NCBI GenBank assembly: GCA_051208035.1
Contig: JBPJFZ010000006.1
Location: forward strand, 1 to 64,000
DNA: 64,000 nt
Direction: 5' to 3'
DNA from: JACKOB01 sp024234575
GTDB lineage: Bacteria > Pseudomonadota > Gammaproteobacteria > Pseudomonadales > Oleiphilaceae
The notes below the pieces were generated by a model that saw only the letters and a program-made list of their open reading frames with translations, made no database searches and had not been told where the DNA came from. Positions 8,345 to 17,857 of the stretch are shown here, in pieces; within the stretch, counting starts at the first letter, position 1; the number at the start of each line of letters is the position of its first letter. The position numbers were made by a program, and so were the translations under genes.

Positions 8345-9844
8345 ATGATCAATGCGCGCACATCAACCTTTCTTTTTTTTACGAAGCGCGCTATTTACGG
8401 CGGTAATCTTTTTATCGCCTTGTTGCTTATCACCGCCATAACTGGCTGCTCCAGGCCAACGATCGTTGAGAAAATACAGCAGGAGCGCGTTTTGCATGTC
8501 ATCACTCGTAACGCGCCTACTGTTTATTACGAAGATAAAGATGGCCCGGCAGGACTGGAATACGACCTCGCCAAACTGTTTGCAGAAAAATTAGGTGTTG
8601 AGCTACGTCTTCGCGTGGCAAGCAACACCACAGAGGTAGCCTCAGTCATTCAAAAAGGTTATGCACACTTCGGTACTGCCGGCTTTGCGGTCACGGAAGA
8701 CAGCCAAAAGCGATTTAAATTCGCCCCCCCCTATCTGCATGTAAGTCAGCAGGTCGTCTACCGATTAGGCTCCGGGCGTCCTAAAAAGGTCGCAGATCTT
8801 GCAGGAAAGCCTGTTTGGGCAGTATCAGGAGGGCATCATGTGGCAACCCTTGAGGAGTTGGGTAAAGACACACCAAACCTCGAGTGGGTAGAAACAGATG
8901 ATATGGAAATATCCGACCTGTTGCGCCTGATTGAAGAAGAACAGATTGATTACGCCATCGTCGACTCTAACGAATTAGAAATGTATCAGGCAATTTATCC
9001 ACATGTGCGGGCTGCTTTCGACCTGACAGAGCCCGAACCTCATGCCTGGGTATTCCCGGATACTGAAGACGACTCTCTTTTAAAACTTGCCGCTGAATTT
9101 TTTTCTGAAGTTGAAGAAAACGGTACACTTCTGCAACTTAAAGAGCGCTATTATGGCCACTTGGACCAACTCAACTATGTTGGCGCTAAAACTTTCATTA
9201 AACATATCGAGCAGCGCCTGCCCTCTTATCAAGAGGCTTTCAAAATATCAGCAGAAGAGTATTCGTTAGACTGGCGGCTGCTTGCTGCTATTGGCTACCA
9301 GGAGTCACATTGGAAGGCCAATGCGACTTCACCAACGGGCGTCCGAGGCCTAATGATGCTGACTCGTGGCACCGCTAAAGATATGGGCATTGAAAACCGG
9401 CTAGATCCCGAGTCGAGCATTGCGGGCGGTGCAAAATACTTCGCGAAAATCATGAATAAAATACCGGATCGCATCACCGAGCCAGACAGAACCTGGTTTG
9501 CGCTCGCCTCATACAATGTCGGCTTCGGTCACGTTGAAGATGCCCGAATACTCGCGCAAAGAGATAATAAAGACCCGAACAAGTGGGTTGTCGTAAAAGA
9601 GTACCTTCCTTTACTGTCGAAGAAAAAGTGGTATTCACAAACTCGCTATGGCTACGCCAGAGGTTACGAACCCGTGGCTTATGTACAAAACATAAGACGC
9701 TACTATGACGCCCTTACCTGGATGAGTCAGCCGCAGAATGATGCAGCCTTGGTGTCGAAAGAGGCGGCAGAATTTGAAGAATCTCCCCCTGTCGATGCAA
9801 TAATAGAGTCGCAAGCGTTCGATATTTTGCCACCGATGCTTTAA
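8345..9844 (+). CDS. mltF: Membrane-bound lytic murein transglycosylase F
   Basis: Cleaves the MurNAc-GlcNAc bond of peptidoglycan, forming 1,6-anhydro ends. The N-terminus has a hydrophobic signal ending in AITGC, which fits a lipobox, so outer-membrane lipoprotein anchoring is plausible. Residues about 45-265 form a periplasmic substrate-binding (SBP_bac_3) domain that regulates activity in this family. Residues about 290-430 form the SLT domain, with the catalytic glutamate in AAIGYQESHWKANATSP and downstream GLMMLT and ASYNVGFGHVEDAR. Its length of 499 aa is normal. It is convergent with recX, and its last codons lie inside a 9-bp tandem repeat. Confidence 0.95.
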   Translation: MINARTSTFLFFTKRAIYGGNLFIALLLITAITGCSRPTIVEKIQQERVLHVITRNAPTVYYEDKDGPAGLEYDLAKLFAEKLGVELRLRVASNTTEVASVIQKGYAHFGTAGFAVTEDSQKRFKFAPPYLHVSQQVVYRLGSGRPKKVADLAGKPVWAVSGGHHVATLEELGKDTPNLEWVETDDMEISDLLRLIEEEQIDYAIVDSNELEMYQAIYPHVRAAFDLTEPEPHAWVFPDTEDDSLLKLAAEFFSEVEENGTLLQLKERYYGHLDQLNYVGAKTFIKHIEQRLPSYQEAFKISAEEYSLDWRLLAAIGYQESHWKANATSPTGVRGLMMLTRGTAKDMGIENRLDPESSIAGGAKYFAKIMNKIPDRITEPDRTWFALASYNVGFGHVEDARILAQRDNKDPNKWVVVKEYLPLLSKKKWYSQTRYGYARGYEPVAYVQNIRRYYDALTWMSQPQNDAALVSKEAAEFEESPPVDAIIESQAFDILPPML

Positions 9845-9880
9845 ATGCTTTAAATGCTTTAGATGCTTTAGATGCTTTAA
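9836..9880. repeat. Five tandem copies of a 9-bp unit between mltF and recX
   Basis: The unit is ATGCTTTA(A/G), repeated exactly five times. The first copy supplies the last two codons and stop of mltF (ATG CTT TAA); the last copy contains the stop codon of convergent recX. Because the unit is a multiple of three and contains an in-frame stop, changes in copy number would not alter MltF, but would shift the distance between the gene ends. Confidence 0.9.
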
Positions 9881-10401
9881 ATAGTACGGGAAACCGCCTC
9901 AATAGCCGCACGAATCGTCTCAAATGAAAACCCTTTGGCTGCATAGTGCCGAGAGATCTGAGCGCGCACTTTGTAGTCGTTAATGTTAGACCACTTTTTT
10001 TTGATACTGATGCCAGAGACAAGTATTTCAATCTGTTCACTGCGCTCTTGAGTTAATGACCCTGCAATGATGTCAGAGGCGACACCATTTCTCTCTAGTT
10101 CCGACTTGATACGAACAGGACCAAACCCTTTAGCTGTTCGACTGCGCACAAACATTTCGGCAAACCTCCTATCATCAAGATATCCATATGAGGAAACTCG
10201 CGCTAAGGTGCTTTCGATCAAAACTTCAATGTCAATCACTACATCACTATCGTTTAGCCACTTGTCAAAATACACTACCAATTTGTCATGCAATTCTTTT
10301 CTAGAGTGCTCCCTTCGCGCCAAACAGTTAATCGCCCGGTTAAAAAGCCTACGTTCCACGTCTTTCGCGCTTTCGCATAACAACGACTGATCTACTTCCA
10401 C
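9877..10401 (-). CDS. recX: Regulatory protein RecX
   Basis: RecX modulates RecA filaments. The 174-aa protein shows the three-repeat helical pattern typical of the family: RAINCLARREHSRKELHDKL in the first part, GYLDDRRFAEMFVRSRTAKGFGPVRIKSEL in the middle and ISRHYAAKGFSFETIRAAI near the end. In many relatives recX directly follows recA; here recA is not adjacent, and recX is divergent from the DUF349 gene and convergent with mltF. It therefore probably has its own promoter in 10402-10693. Confidence 0.92.
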   Translation of the reverse strand: MEVDQSLLCESAKDVERRLFNRAINCLARREHSRKELHDKLVVYFDKWLNDSDVVIDIEVLIESTLARVSSYGYLDDRRFAEMFVRSRTAKGFGPVRIKSELERNGVASDIIAGSLTQERSEQIEILVSGISIKKKWSNINDYKVRAQISRHYAAKGFSFETIRAAIEAVSRTI

Positions 10402-10693
10402 AACTATGCTGGCCTCATGGTCTATTTGTAGTCAGTAAATCTTTTTTAGCAGACTACTTACGAAAAATGGATTAGGGCGTTAGACTTTGCGCCGGCGATT
10501 ATTAAATACTCGTTCGGATTTACCACATTAGAGTGAGATTCGAGCGTTCTACCCGCAATACGGGTTGATTTGCAGCATATGTCACCTTATGAAGGCTGTC
10601 ATCGCTGTAGTCCGAAATCCAGCTGGACCCCACATGGTTTTAAAAGCCTGACGTTAACACAGAGAGCATTTATCACAGAGAGACAATTCTACT

Positions 10694-13462
10694 ATGGCAA
10701 CATTCTTTTCAAAGCTGTTTCGTAAGAAAAAACTCCACCACGAAAACACTTCAGGGAAATCCTTAAAAGCAAACACACCTGCTACCGGTAAAAACCTCGA
10801 AGATCTTGATCCCAATGTGGCTGCAGACTTAAAAACTCTCGTTTCGGCAGTACATGCACTTCCGGCTGGTACGAGTAAAGATAAGGCTTTAACTAATATA
10901 AAGTCGCTACCCCATGCTATCGCGTTCATCCACGGTACCTCACCCGAATCATTCCCCCGTCTGGCAGAAATAATTAACAACTGTTTGAACGAAGACACAG
11001 CAAACAATATTAGAAATCTCACGCAAGATGAGAGAATGTCACTCATTCCCTGGATTAAAAATGACAGTATTATTGAGCAGTTTCTAGCGGACATTACCAA
11101 TGAAGACGAACTGGCAACACTGGCGACCGAAGGAAAATCTAGCAAAGTACGACAACTTGCAGCCAGCCGTGTCATCAGTGAGCTTGCCCTGAAAAAGATT
11201 CAAAAAGAAACAAAAGGGAAAGACAAGAAAGTCTTCCAGATTACGAAAGATAAGCTCAGTATCCTGCGTAAGGAACTAGAAGAGAAAGCACGAACCAGCG
11301 CCCAGGTAGAACAACTGGCATTACAGATTCAGCAACATGCCAGAACAGAAGCAAACAAACTCTACGAAGCCAAACTGAACGCGCTCTCATCTCAATGGGA
11401 CAAGCTGCTGGAGCATGCCAATAAAGATCAGATTGAGCTGATCGCCGCAAGTTTTATCGAGGCTAAAGCGAAGGCGCGCGCATTCACCCTTGAAATGCAG
11501 GAAGCTGAAAGAGCAGCCGCCAAAAAGACAGAGAGCGAGACAGAAAGACAGGCAACACTCGCCGTCTTAGAACAGACCATCGCGTCGCTGAAAGCGAATG
11601 ATCAGTTCATCGCCAGCGAAATCCAGGCAGTGGATGCAGTGATAAAAACCCAGGAAAACCGTTGGCTAGAAGCAACTCGCCAGGCCGATGTTACCAAGCA
11701 GGAACAAAAACAATACCAAGCATCAATGCACACATTAAAACACTGGCAACTTGCTGCATCGAAAGCATCTAACGCGCCTAAACAAATATCAGAGATTCTA
11801 TCTCAGGACACATCAACAGTAAGGCAAAAACTTACCGCCAGTGAAGTGACGTTATTAAATAGCTTTCTGCAAGAGGTGGATTGGCCGGATGGTTTCGTTG
11901 CGCCATTAGCGCTTAACAACATTAAAACACTTCTGGGTGAGCACCATACCGCAAAGGCACAGGTGTCGAGTAATATCAAAAAAACCAAGGCAGAAGTTGA
12001 GGCGCTGGCAAAATCCCTCGAAAGTGCTTTAGAAGAAAAACAACTTAAAAAATCCCAACAGCTCTTCAAGGAGTTAAGCAAGAAATTAAAAGAGTTACCC
12101 CATGCAGAGGCAGATCGCTTTAAGGCTTTATCTCAACTTTTGGGAGCACAAGTGAGTGATCTGCGAGACTGGCAAGGCTTTGCCACAACGCCGAAGCAAA
12201 TAGAACTTTGTGAAAGAATGGAAGCGCTTGGGCAAGCACACCTCGACCCACAAGCGAAGGCAGATAAAATCAAAGCTTTGCAAGATGAGTGGAAAGCGCT
12301 GGGCGGGTCTTCGGATCAGGAGCTATGGCAGCGATTTAAAGTCGCATCCGATGCAGCATTTGAGGTCTGCCGCGTCTTTTTTGATGAGCAAAAGCAGCTG
12401 AAATCTACGAATCTCGAAAAACGTCGACAGATCTGTCAGGAACTTGAGCATTTCATCAACAATAACGACTGGAAATCTGCCGACTGGAAAGCCACAGAGA
12501 AAATAGGAAAAGCCGCGAAAGAAGAATGGAAAAACACCTTTCCCGTTGACTTTAAGGCCAACAAGAAAGTGCAAGCTGAATTCAATGCCTGTCTGGATAA
12601 ACTTGACAAGCTCTTGGACAGCGAGCGTGAAAAAAATGAAGCCATGAAAAAAGCGATTGTCCAGCAAGCTCAGCTATTAGTTGACTCTGGTGATACTCAT
12701 TCGGCAATTAATAAAGCCAAAGAACTGCAGAAACAATGGTCCGCTGTTGGTATCACCCGTTACGGCGAAGACCGAAAGCTTTGGAAAAAATTCCGCGAAG
12801 CCTGCGACACCATCTTTGGACAAAGAGAGCAAGAAAAACAGCAGCAACAAGCGCAACAACACGAGCTAATCGCCCAAGCCGAAGATATTTGTAAACGAGC
12901 CGAATCTTTACCGATTGACGACGCCGAGACCCAAAGCAGTTTGAACAAACTTAATATGGAGCTGGTTGAACTACCGATGGGAAATCGGGAGATAGCCCCT
13001 TTTAAAGAGCGCTTACAGAGCTGCCTGCAAGCGAATCGTATGGCTCAGTCTGCTGCAAAGATATCGACATTTAAAACGCTGTGGACAGATCTTATCACCC
13101 AATCTTGCTCTGGCTCAGTAAAATCCATTGCCGACTTCACAATCTCAGATGACACACAGAAAATTCTGCAATCTGTGTCTCGTACCAAAGACAACGACTC
13201 GTCATTACAGGAGCTTTGCATTCTGATGGAGATTGTCACAGGTGCGGAAACCCAGGTAGAAGAACAGGCGTTAAGAATGCAGATACAAGTCAGCCGTTTA
13301 TCCGCCGGTATTCGTCAGGAAAACTCTGAAAATGATGCGTTTGAGACATTTGAACGTGCTTTAGCGCAATGGGTATGTAAGGCTGTTGCCGATCCTGACA
13401 ACGCCACTAAATATGCCACACGCGTGTCATCCTGTCTGCAGCGCTGTAAACCACAACTATAG
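10694..13462 (+). CDS. Large DUF349-repeat coiled-coil protein
   Basis: A 922-aa, lysine-, glutamine- and glutamate-rich, largely helical protein with no signal peptide. At least three DUF349 repeats are visible, around residues 523-565 (KIKALQDEWKALGGS...LWQRFKVASDAAF), 594-640 (IGKAAKEEWKNTFPVDFKANKKV) and 670-715 (AKELQKQWSAVGITRYGEDRKLWKKFREACD). Long coiled-coil predictions are likely across 170-300. The family is common in Gammaproteobacteria and has no assigned biochemical role. It stands alone, with a strong terminator just downstream at 13479. Confidence 0.85.
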   Translation: MATFFSKLFRKKKLHHENTSGKSLKANTPATGKNLEDLDPNVAADLKTLVSAVHALPAGTSKDKALTNIKSLPHAIAFIHGTSPESFPRLAEIINNCLNEDTANNIRNLTQDERMSLIPWIKNDSIIEQFLADITNEDELATLATEGKSSKVRQLAASRVISELALKKIQKETKGKDKKVFQITKDKLSILRKELEEKARTSAQVEQLALQIQQHARTEANKLYEAKLNALSSQWDKLLEHANKDQIELIAASFIEAKAKARAFTLEMQEAERAAAKKTESETERQATLAVLEQTIASLKANDQFIASEIQAVDAVIKTQENRWLEATRQADVTKQEQKQYQASMHTLKHWQLAASKASNAPKQISEILSQDTSTVRQKLTASEVTLLNSFLQEVDWPDGFVAPLALNNIKTLLGEHHTAKAQVSSNIKKTKAEVEALAKSLESALEEKQLKKSQQLFKELSKKLKELPHAEADRFKALSQLLGAQVSDLRDWQGFATTPKQIELCERMEALGQAHLDPQAKADKIKALQDEWKALGGSSDQELWQRFKVASDAAFEVCRVFFDEQKQLKSTNLEKRRQICQELEHFINNNDWKSADWKATEKIGKAAKEEWKNTFPVDFKANKKVQAEFNACLDKLDKLLDSEREKNEAMKKAIVQQAQLLVDSGDTHSAINKAKELQKQWSAVGITRYGEDRKLWKKFREACDTIFGQREQEKQQQQAQQHELIAQAEDICKRAESLPIDDAETQSSLNKLNMELVELPMGNREIAPFKERLQSCLQANRMAQSAAKISTFKTLWTDLITQSCSGSVKSIADFTISDDTQKILQSVSRTKDNDSSLQELCILMEIVTGAETQVEEQALRMQIQVSRLSAGIRQENSENDAFETFERALAQWVCKAVADPDNATKYATRVSSCLQRCKPQL

Positions 13463-13478
13463 TATTGGCATAGAATAA

Positions 13479-13502
13479 GGCAGAGCTGTTTGAAGCTCTG
13501 CC
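13479..13502 (+). terminator. Terminator downstream of the DUF349 gene
   Basis: A 9-bp perfect stem GGCAGAGCT (13479-13487) / AGCTCTGCC (13494-13502) with a 6-base loop and a following TTTGTATT. It lies 17 bases beyond the DUF349 stop, so it probably ends that transcript. Confidence 0.85.
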
Positions 13503-13598
13503 TTTGTATTACACAACCCTTACACTCTGCCTTATTTGATTCCGCTTTTTGGTATTTAGCCTAAAAGGGCTGTACAACGACCGGGATAAAACCGTGAA

Positions 13599-13865
13599 TT
13601 ACTTTCTAGAATGGTCTTCAACATACTGGATAGCATTTTTAACGGCATTTCTTACCTTATCCCGCATTTCCTGATACTCAACGGGCGAGAGGTAATACAC
13701 CATATCGACCTCGTGTTTAATGTAACGTGGCGGCAGGTGGTTAAGGGCAACACAGACGATATCTGTCAGCATTTCCTCTTCCAACCGCTTGTCCTGCAAA
13801 AGGCTTTCAAGCTCTTCTAATACCCAGTTCTCATAGTAGTTTCTAATATTATCCAATAATGACAT
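13599..13865 (-). CDS. ComFB-like late competence development protein
   Basis: An 88-aa protein matching the ComFB family (PF10719). The diagnostic parts are an N-terminal NYYENWVLEELESLL and the central DIVCVALNHLPPRYIKHEVDMVY. In Bacillus comFB lies inside the comF operon, and some cyanobacterial relatives bind cyclic dinucleotides. In Gammaproteobacteria the gene is usually isolated and of unknown role, as here. It is convergent with the DUF349 gene, with the terminator between them, and divergent from the thiolase gene. Confidence 0.85.
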   Translation of the reverse strand: MSLLDNIRNYYENWVLEELESLLQDKRLEEEMLTDIVCVALNHLPPRYIKHEVDMVYYLSPVEYQEMRDKVRNAVKNAIQYVEDHSRK

Positions 13866-14084
13866 GACCGGCGCTCGCCTCCACAGATTGTGTAAATACT
13901 ATCTATTGAACTTAGTTAAGGTCTATCGAAAAGCAAATTCTATGAACTTTTTCGCTAATACTTTTGATTGCTGCCGCTATTTTGTAATGACACAACTGTG
14001 ACTACAGTAATTGAAGCGTGCCTATAACCAGCAACAAACTATTATCAGGCTGTTCCCGGTAAATACATTTGCAGGACAACAATA

Positions 14085-15293
14085 ATGACAAATGAAGCTT
14101 TTATTTTTGATGCAATTCGAACCCCACGGGGAAAAGGTAAAGCGGATGGATTACTACACTCCGTTAAACCTGTGACACTGGTTAGCAATTTGTTATCCAC
14201 ACTTCAAAAACGCAATGACTTAGACACCTCAAAAGTAGACGACATAGTTTTAGGCTGCGTAACTGCCGTGGGTGATCAAGGTGCTGATATCGCAAAAACA
14301 GCGGCGCTTACCGCCAATTGGAGTGAAAGTGTAGCTGGCGTTACACTCAACCGGTTTTGTGCGTCCGGGCTTGAAGCCGTTAACCTCGCAGCGATGAAAG
14401 TACGCTCCGGCTGGGAGCAGTTAGTCGTCGCAGGCGGTGTTGAGTCTATGTCCAGGGTGCCTATGGGATCTGATGGCGGCGCCTGGGCACTTGACCCGCA
14501 GACAAACTTACACACAGGATTTATGCCACAAGGCATAGGCGCAGACCTTATTGCCACACTGGAAGGTTTCAGTCGTGACGATGTCGACCGATTTGCCCTG
14601 AGCTCACAAGTGAAAGCCACCAATGCCCGAGCCAACGGGTACTTTAAAAAATCCGTTATTCCGGTAATGGATCAAAACGGAATCACAATTCTCCAGGAAG
14701 ATGAGTTTATCCGGGCAGACGCCACGCTGGAAGCGTTAGGCAAGCTTAAGCCTTCGTTTCAAATGATGGGAGAGATGGGTTTCGACAGTGTCGCCCGAGA
14801 AAAATACCACTATGTGGAGAAAATAAACCACGTACACACACCTGGAAACTCTTCAGGTATCGTCGATGGCGCGACCACCATGCTGATTGGCAGCGAGCGC
14901 ATTGGCAAAGATCTGGGGTTGACCCCTAGAGCGCGCATCGTGGCAACGGCTGTGACCAGTACCGACCCCACTATTATGCTCACGGGACCTGGCCCCGCAG
15001 CAAAGAAAGCCCTGGCTATCGCGGGTATGACAGCAGAACAGATTGATCTGTACGAAGTCAACGAAGCATTTGCATCGGTGGTGATGCGCTTTCAAAGAGA
15101 ACTTGATGTCGCTGATGAAAAAGTAAACGTAAACGGCGGTGCTATCGCCATGGGACACCCGTTAGGTGCAACCGGTGCCATGATACTTGGTACTTTACTG
15201 GACGAGCTTGAACGACGCCAGCTGCGCTTTGGCCTGGCAACGTTATGCGTTGGCGGTGGAATGGGTATCGCAACCATTATCGAACGCGTGTGA
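14085..15293 (+). CDS. Acetyl-CoA C-acyltransferase (thiolase)
   Basis: Performs the last step of beta-oxidation, thiolytic cleavage of 3-ketoacyl-CoA, or the reverse condensation. The 402-aa protein has all three thiolase active-site regions: nucleophile Cys92 in NRFCASGLEAV, the histidine in GGAIAMGHPLGATGA near the C-terminus, and the second cysteine in TLCVGGGMG. It is followed 72 bp later by a multifunctional hydratase/dehydrogenase, so the two form a fatty acid oxidation operon of FadI/FadJ or FadA/FadB type. Which chain lengths it prefers cannot be read from sequence. Confidence 0.93.
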   Translation: MTNEAFIFDAIRTPRGKGKADGLLHSVKPVTLVSNLLSTLQKRNDLDTSKVDDIVLGCVTAVGDQGADIAKTAALTANWSESVAGVTLNRFCASGLEAVNLAAMKVRSGWEQLVVAGGVESMSRVPMGSDGGAWALDPQTNLHTGFMPQGIGADLIATLEGFSRDDVDRFALSSQVKATNARANGYFKKSVIPVMDQNGITILQEDEFIRADATLEALGKLKPSFQMMGEMGFDSVAREKYHYVEKINHVHTPGNSSGIVDGATTMLIGSERIGKDLGLTPRARIVATAVTSTDPTIMLTGPGPAAKKALAIAGMTAEQIDLYEVNEAFASVVMRFQRELDVADEKVNVNGGAIAMGHPLGATGAMILGTLLDELERRQLRFGLATLCVGGGMGIATIIERV

Positions 15294-15365
15294 AGCGAAC
15301 CAACCTATCACAACTGAATTTTACGTTTAGGCTTTAGCAGCCCCATTACGAAAGCGAGTAAAACA

Positions 15366-17519
15366 ATGACTGCAATTACTTATAAAAAAGATCAGGACAA
15401 TATTGTTACCCTGACAATGGATATGCCCAACCAGTCTGCAAACACGATGAACGAAAACTTCCGCGAGGCATTTTCCACATGTATCGAGAAACTGGAAGCC
15501 GAAAAACAAGAAATAGCCGGCGTAATAATCGCTTCTGCCAAAAAAACATTTTTTGCCGGCGGTGATCTGAATGAATTGATAAAAGTTACCAGACAAGAAG
15601 CTGACGCGTTTCAACAAATGCTGCGCTCGAAAATCACCGGGCCTCTGCGACGCTTGGAAACGCTGGGAAAGCCCGTGGTAGCAGTTATAAATGGCGCCGC
15701 ACTCGGCGGTGGTTGGGAACTATGCCTTGCCTGCCATCACCGCATCGCACTGAACAGCGACAAGGTACAAATTGGCCTACCTGAAGTAACACTGGGACTG
15801 CTCCCAGGAGGTGGTGGCACGGTACGAATGACCCGCATGCTCGGGATGGAGAAAGCTTTCCCCTATTTGATGGAAGGCAAAAAGATCCGCCCGGCGCAAG
15901 CACTGACGGCAGGGCTGATCGATTCCACAGCAGAATCATTCGAAGAGATGCATGCGAAAGCACGCCAGTGGATTAAAGAAAACCCCACAGCGAAGCAACC
16001 ATGGGATGAAAAAGGATTCAAGTTACCTGGTGGTTTACCCAGCCACCCCAAGGTTGCGCAGATGCTGGCTATTGCGCCGGCGATGCTAAAAAACAAGACT
16101 CGCGGCTGCTACCCTGCTCCGGAAGCCATTATGAGTGCCGCCGTTGAAGGTGCGCAGGTCGATTTCGATACCGCTCAGATCATCGAGAATCGTTATTTCA
16201 CACAACTGGTAATCAGTCAGGTCGCCAAGAACATGGTCGGCACCTTTTGGTTTCAGTTAAACGAGATAAAGGCGGGTTTTAGTCGCCCTAAAAATATCGA
16301 AAAGTCAGAGATTAAAAAAGTAGGTGTATTAGGGGCTGGCATGATGGGGTCAGGTATCGCCTACGCCTGCGCAATTAAAGGCATTGATGTTGTACTGAAA
16401 GACACCAGCCAGGAAAACGCCGACAAGGGTAAGTCATACTCCGATAAGATTCTCACCAAAAAAGTTCAGCGAAAGCACATGACAGAGGATGAAAAAGACA
16501 GCGTCATGGGGCGAATAAAGGCGACAGACAATAATCAGGATTTGCAAGGCTGTGACCTGATTATCGAGGCAGTGTTCGAAGACAGTAAACTAAAAGCCCT
16601 TGTCACCAAGGAAACCGAGCCGCAACTTTGCAACAATGGTATTTTTGCTTCCAACACGTCGACGATACCCATCACGCAACTTGCTGAAGCCGCAAAGAAT
16701 GCTACCAACTTCATTGGCCTGCACTTTTTTTCACCGGTGGATAAAATGCCGCTTGTAGAAATTATCACCGGCAAAAACACCAGTGAGGAAACCTTGGCAC
16801 GCGCCTTTGATTTTGTTCTGCAGATCAACAAGACGCCAATCGTTGTGAATGACAGCCGAGGATTCTTTACTTCCCGCGTCTTTGGAACCTTTGTTAACGA
16901 AGGCGTAGCCATGCTGAGTGAAGGGCATGCCCCATCGTCCATAGAAAACGCTGCATTACTAGCAGGAATGCCGGTCGGACCTCTGGCTTTATGTGATGAA
17001 GTCAGCCTCAATCTCATCACGCATATCCGTGACCAGACGAAAGCCGATATAGAATCGACAGGTGCCGTCTATCAACCACACCCCGCAGAGGCGGTCATCG
17101 ACAAATTATTTAAAGATTGCAAGCGTGCAGGAAAAGCAGCAGGGGCAGGATTTTACGAATACCCCGCTGGTGGAAAAAAATACTTATGGCCGGAACTAAC
17201 CGATCTTTTCGTTAAACCTGAGGTGAGGGACACATGCTCTCTACAAGATCTTAAAGACAGAATCCTTTTCATACAGGCAATTGAAACTGTGCGATGCCTC
17301 GAAGAAAACGTGTTAAAAACTGTACAAGATGCAAACATAGGCAGTATATTCGGCATTGGCTTCGCCCCCTGGACTGGCGGTGCGATTCAGTTCATTAATC
17401 AGTATGGTGTACCTGATTTTGTCAATCGCGCGCAGCAACTGGCGGAAAAATACGGTGCGCGGTTTACCCCGCCATCTTTTCTACTAGAAAAATCTGGTAA
17501 AGGTGAGTCATTTAGCTAA
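15366..17519 (+). CDS. Multifunctional enoyl-CoA hydratase / 3-hydroxyacyl-CoA dehydrogenase (FadJ-like)
   Basis: The 717-aa protein has an N-terminal crotonase domain (oxyanion-hole motifs AGGDLNEL near residue 65 and NGAALGGGWELCLACHHRIA near 110; GLPEVTLGLLPGGGGTVR near 140). It is followed by an NAD-binding 3-hydroxyacyl-CoA dehydrogenase domain beginning with KVGVLGAGMMGSGIAYACAI near residue 318, the catalytic region LHFFSPVDKMPLVEII near 452, and two C-terminal 3HCDH domains. It hydrates enoyl-CoA and oxidises the 3-hydroxyacyl-CoA for the thiolase encoded just upstream. A terminator follows at 17550. Confidence 0.93.
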   Translation: MTAITYKKDQDNIVTLTMDMPNQSANTMNENFREAFSTCIEKLEAEKQEIAGVIIASAKKTFFAGGDLNELIKVTRQEADAFQQMLRSKITGPLRRLETLGKPVVAVINGAALGGGWELCLACHHRIALNSDKVQIGLPEVTLGLLPGGGGTVRMTRMLGMEKAFPYLMEGKKIRPAQALTAGLIDSTAESFEEMHAKARQWIKENPTAKQPWDEKGFKLPGGLPSHPKVAQMLAIAPAMLKNKTRGCYPAPEAIMSAAVEGAQVDFDTAQIIENRYFTQLVISQVAKNMVGTFWFQLNEIKAGFSRPKNIEKSEIKKVGVLGAGMMGSGIAYACAIKGIDVVLKDTSQENADKGKSYSDKILTKKVQRKHMTEDEKDSVMGRIKATDNNQDLQGCDLIIEAVFEDSKLKALVTKETEPQLCNNGIFASNTSTIPITQLAEAAKNATNFIGLHFFSPVDKMPLVEIITGKNTSEETLARAFDFVLQINKTPIVVNDSRGFFTSRVFGTFVNEGVAMLSEGHAPSSIENAALLAGMPVGPLALCDEVSLNLITHIRDQTKADIESTGAVYQPHPAEAVIDKLFKDCKRAGKAAGAGFYEYPAGGKKYLWPELTDLFVKPEVRDTCSLQDLKDRILFIQAIETVRCLEENVLKTVQDANIGSIFGIGFAPWTGGAIQFINQYGVPDFVNRAQQLAEKYGARFTPPSFLLEKSGKGESFS

Positions 17520-17549
17520 TATATTGGTAATTTAGAATATCCTCGATCA

Positions 17550-17575
17550 AGGCTGCTTCAATTTTGGGGCAGCCT
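17550..17575 (+). terminator. Terminator of the beta-oxidation operon
   Basis: Stem AGGCTGC (17550-17556) / GCAGCCT (17569-17575) followed by CTTTTTTT. It lies 30 bases after the dehydrogenase stop. The remaining DNA up to 17857 shows no gene and must contain the prc promoter, which I cannot place firmly. Confidence 0.88.
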
Positions 17576-17857
17576 CTTTTTTTGTTGCGTCCCCCCCTGT
17601 AACAATAGGCGTCGAAACTTAACGCAAATGCATGCAGTTAACTATAATTAACGCGTTATCACTTGTTCTTGCGGGAATAACTGACTTAGAATCGTGCCTG
17701 ACTCTGCTTTAACGTATTCATGTTTTTTGTGTTGTTATTTGAGGTCAGAATCACAGATAACCGCATGATACTTAAGCCAAATGGTTTAGTTTTTTTGCAT
17801 TTCGACTTGCTGGGCATATTGCTAGCCTGATGCCCAAAGAGAAAAGGTATTAATTAG

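Noticed and set aside
8720..8732. Seven-C run in mltF as a phase-variable tract
   Set aside because: Too short for notable slippage and inside a housekeeping enzyme.
10654..12948. Minus-strand ORFs opposite the DUF349 gene
   Set aside because: Leucine/serine-rich antisense frames arising from a lysine- and glutamine-rich gene.
14085..17519. Antisense ORFs in the beta-oxidation operon
   Set aside because: All are opposite well-supported thiolase and dehydrogenase frames.
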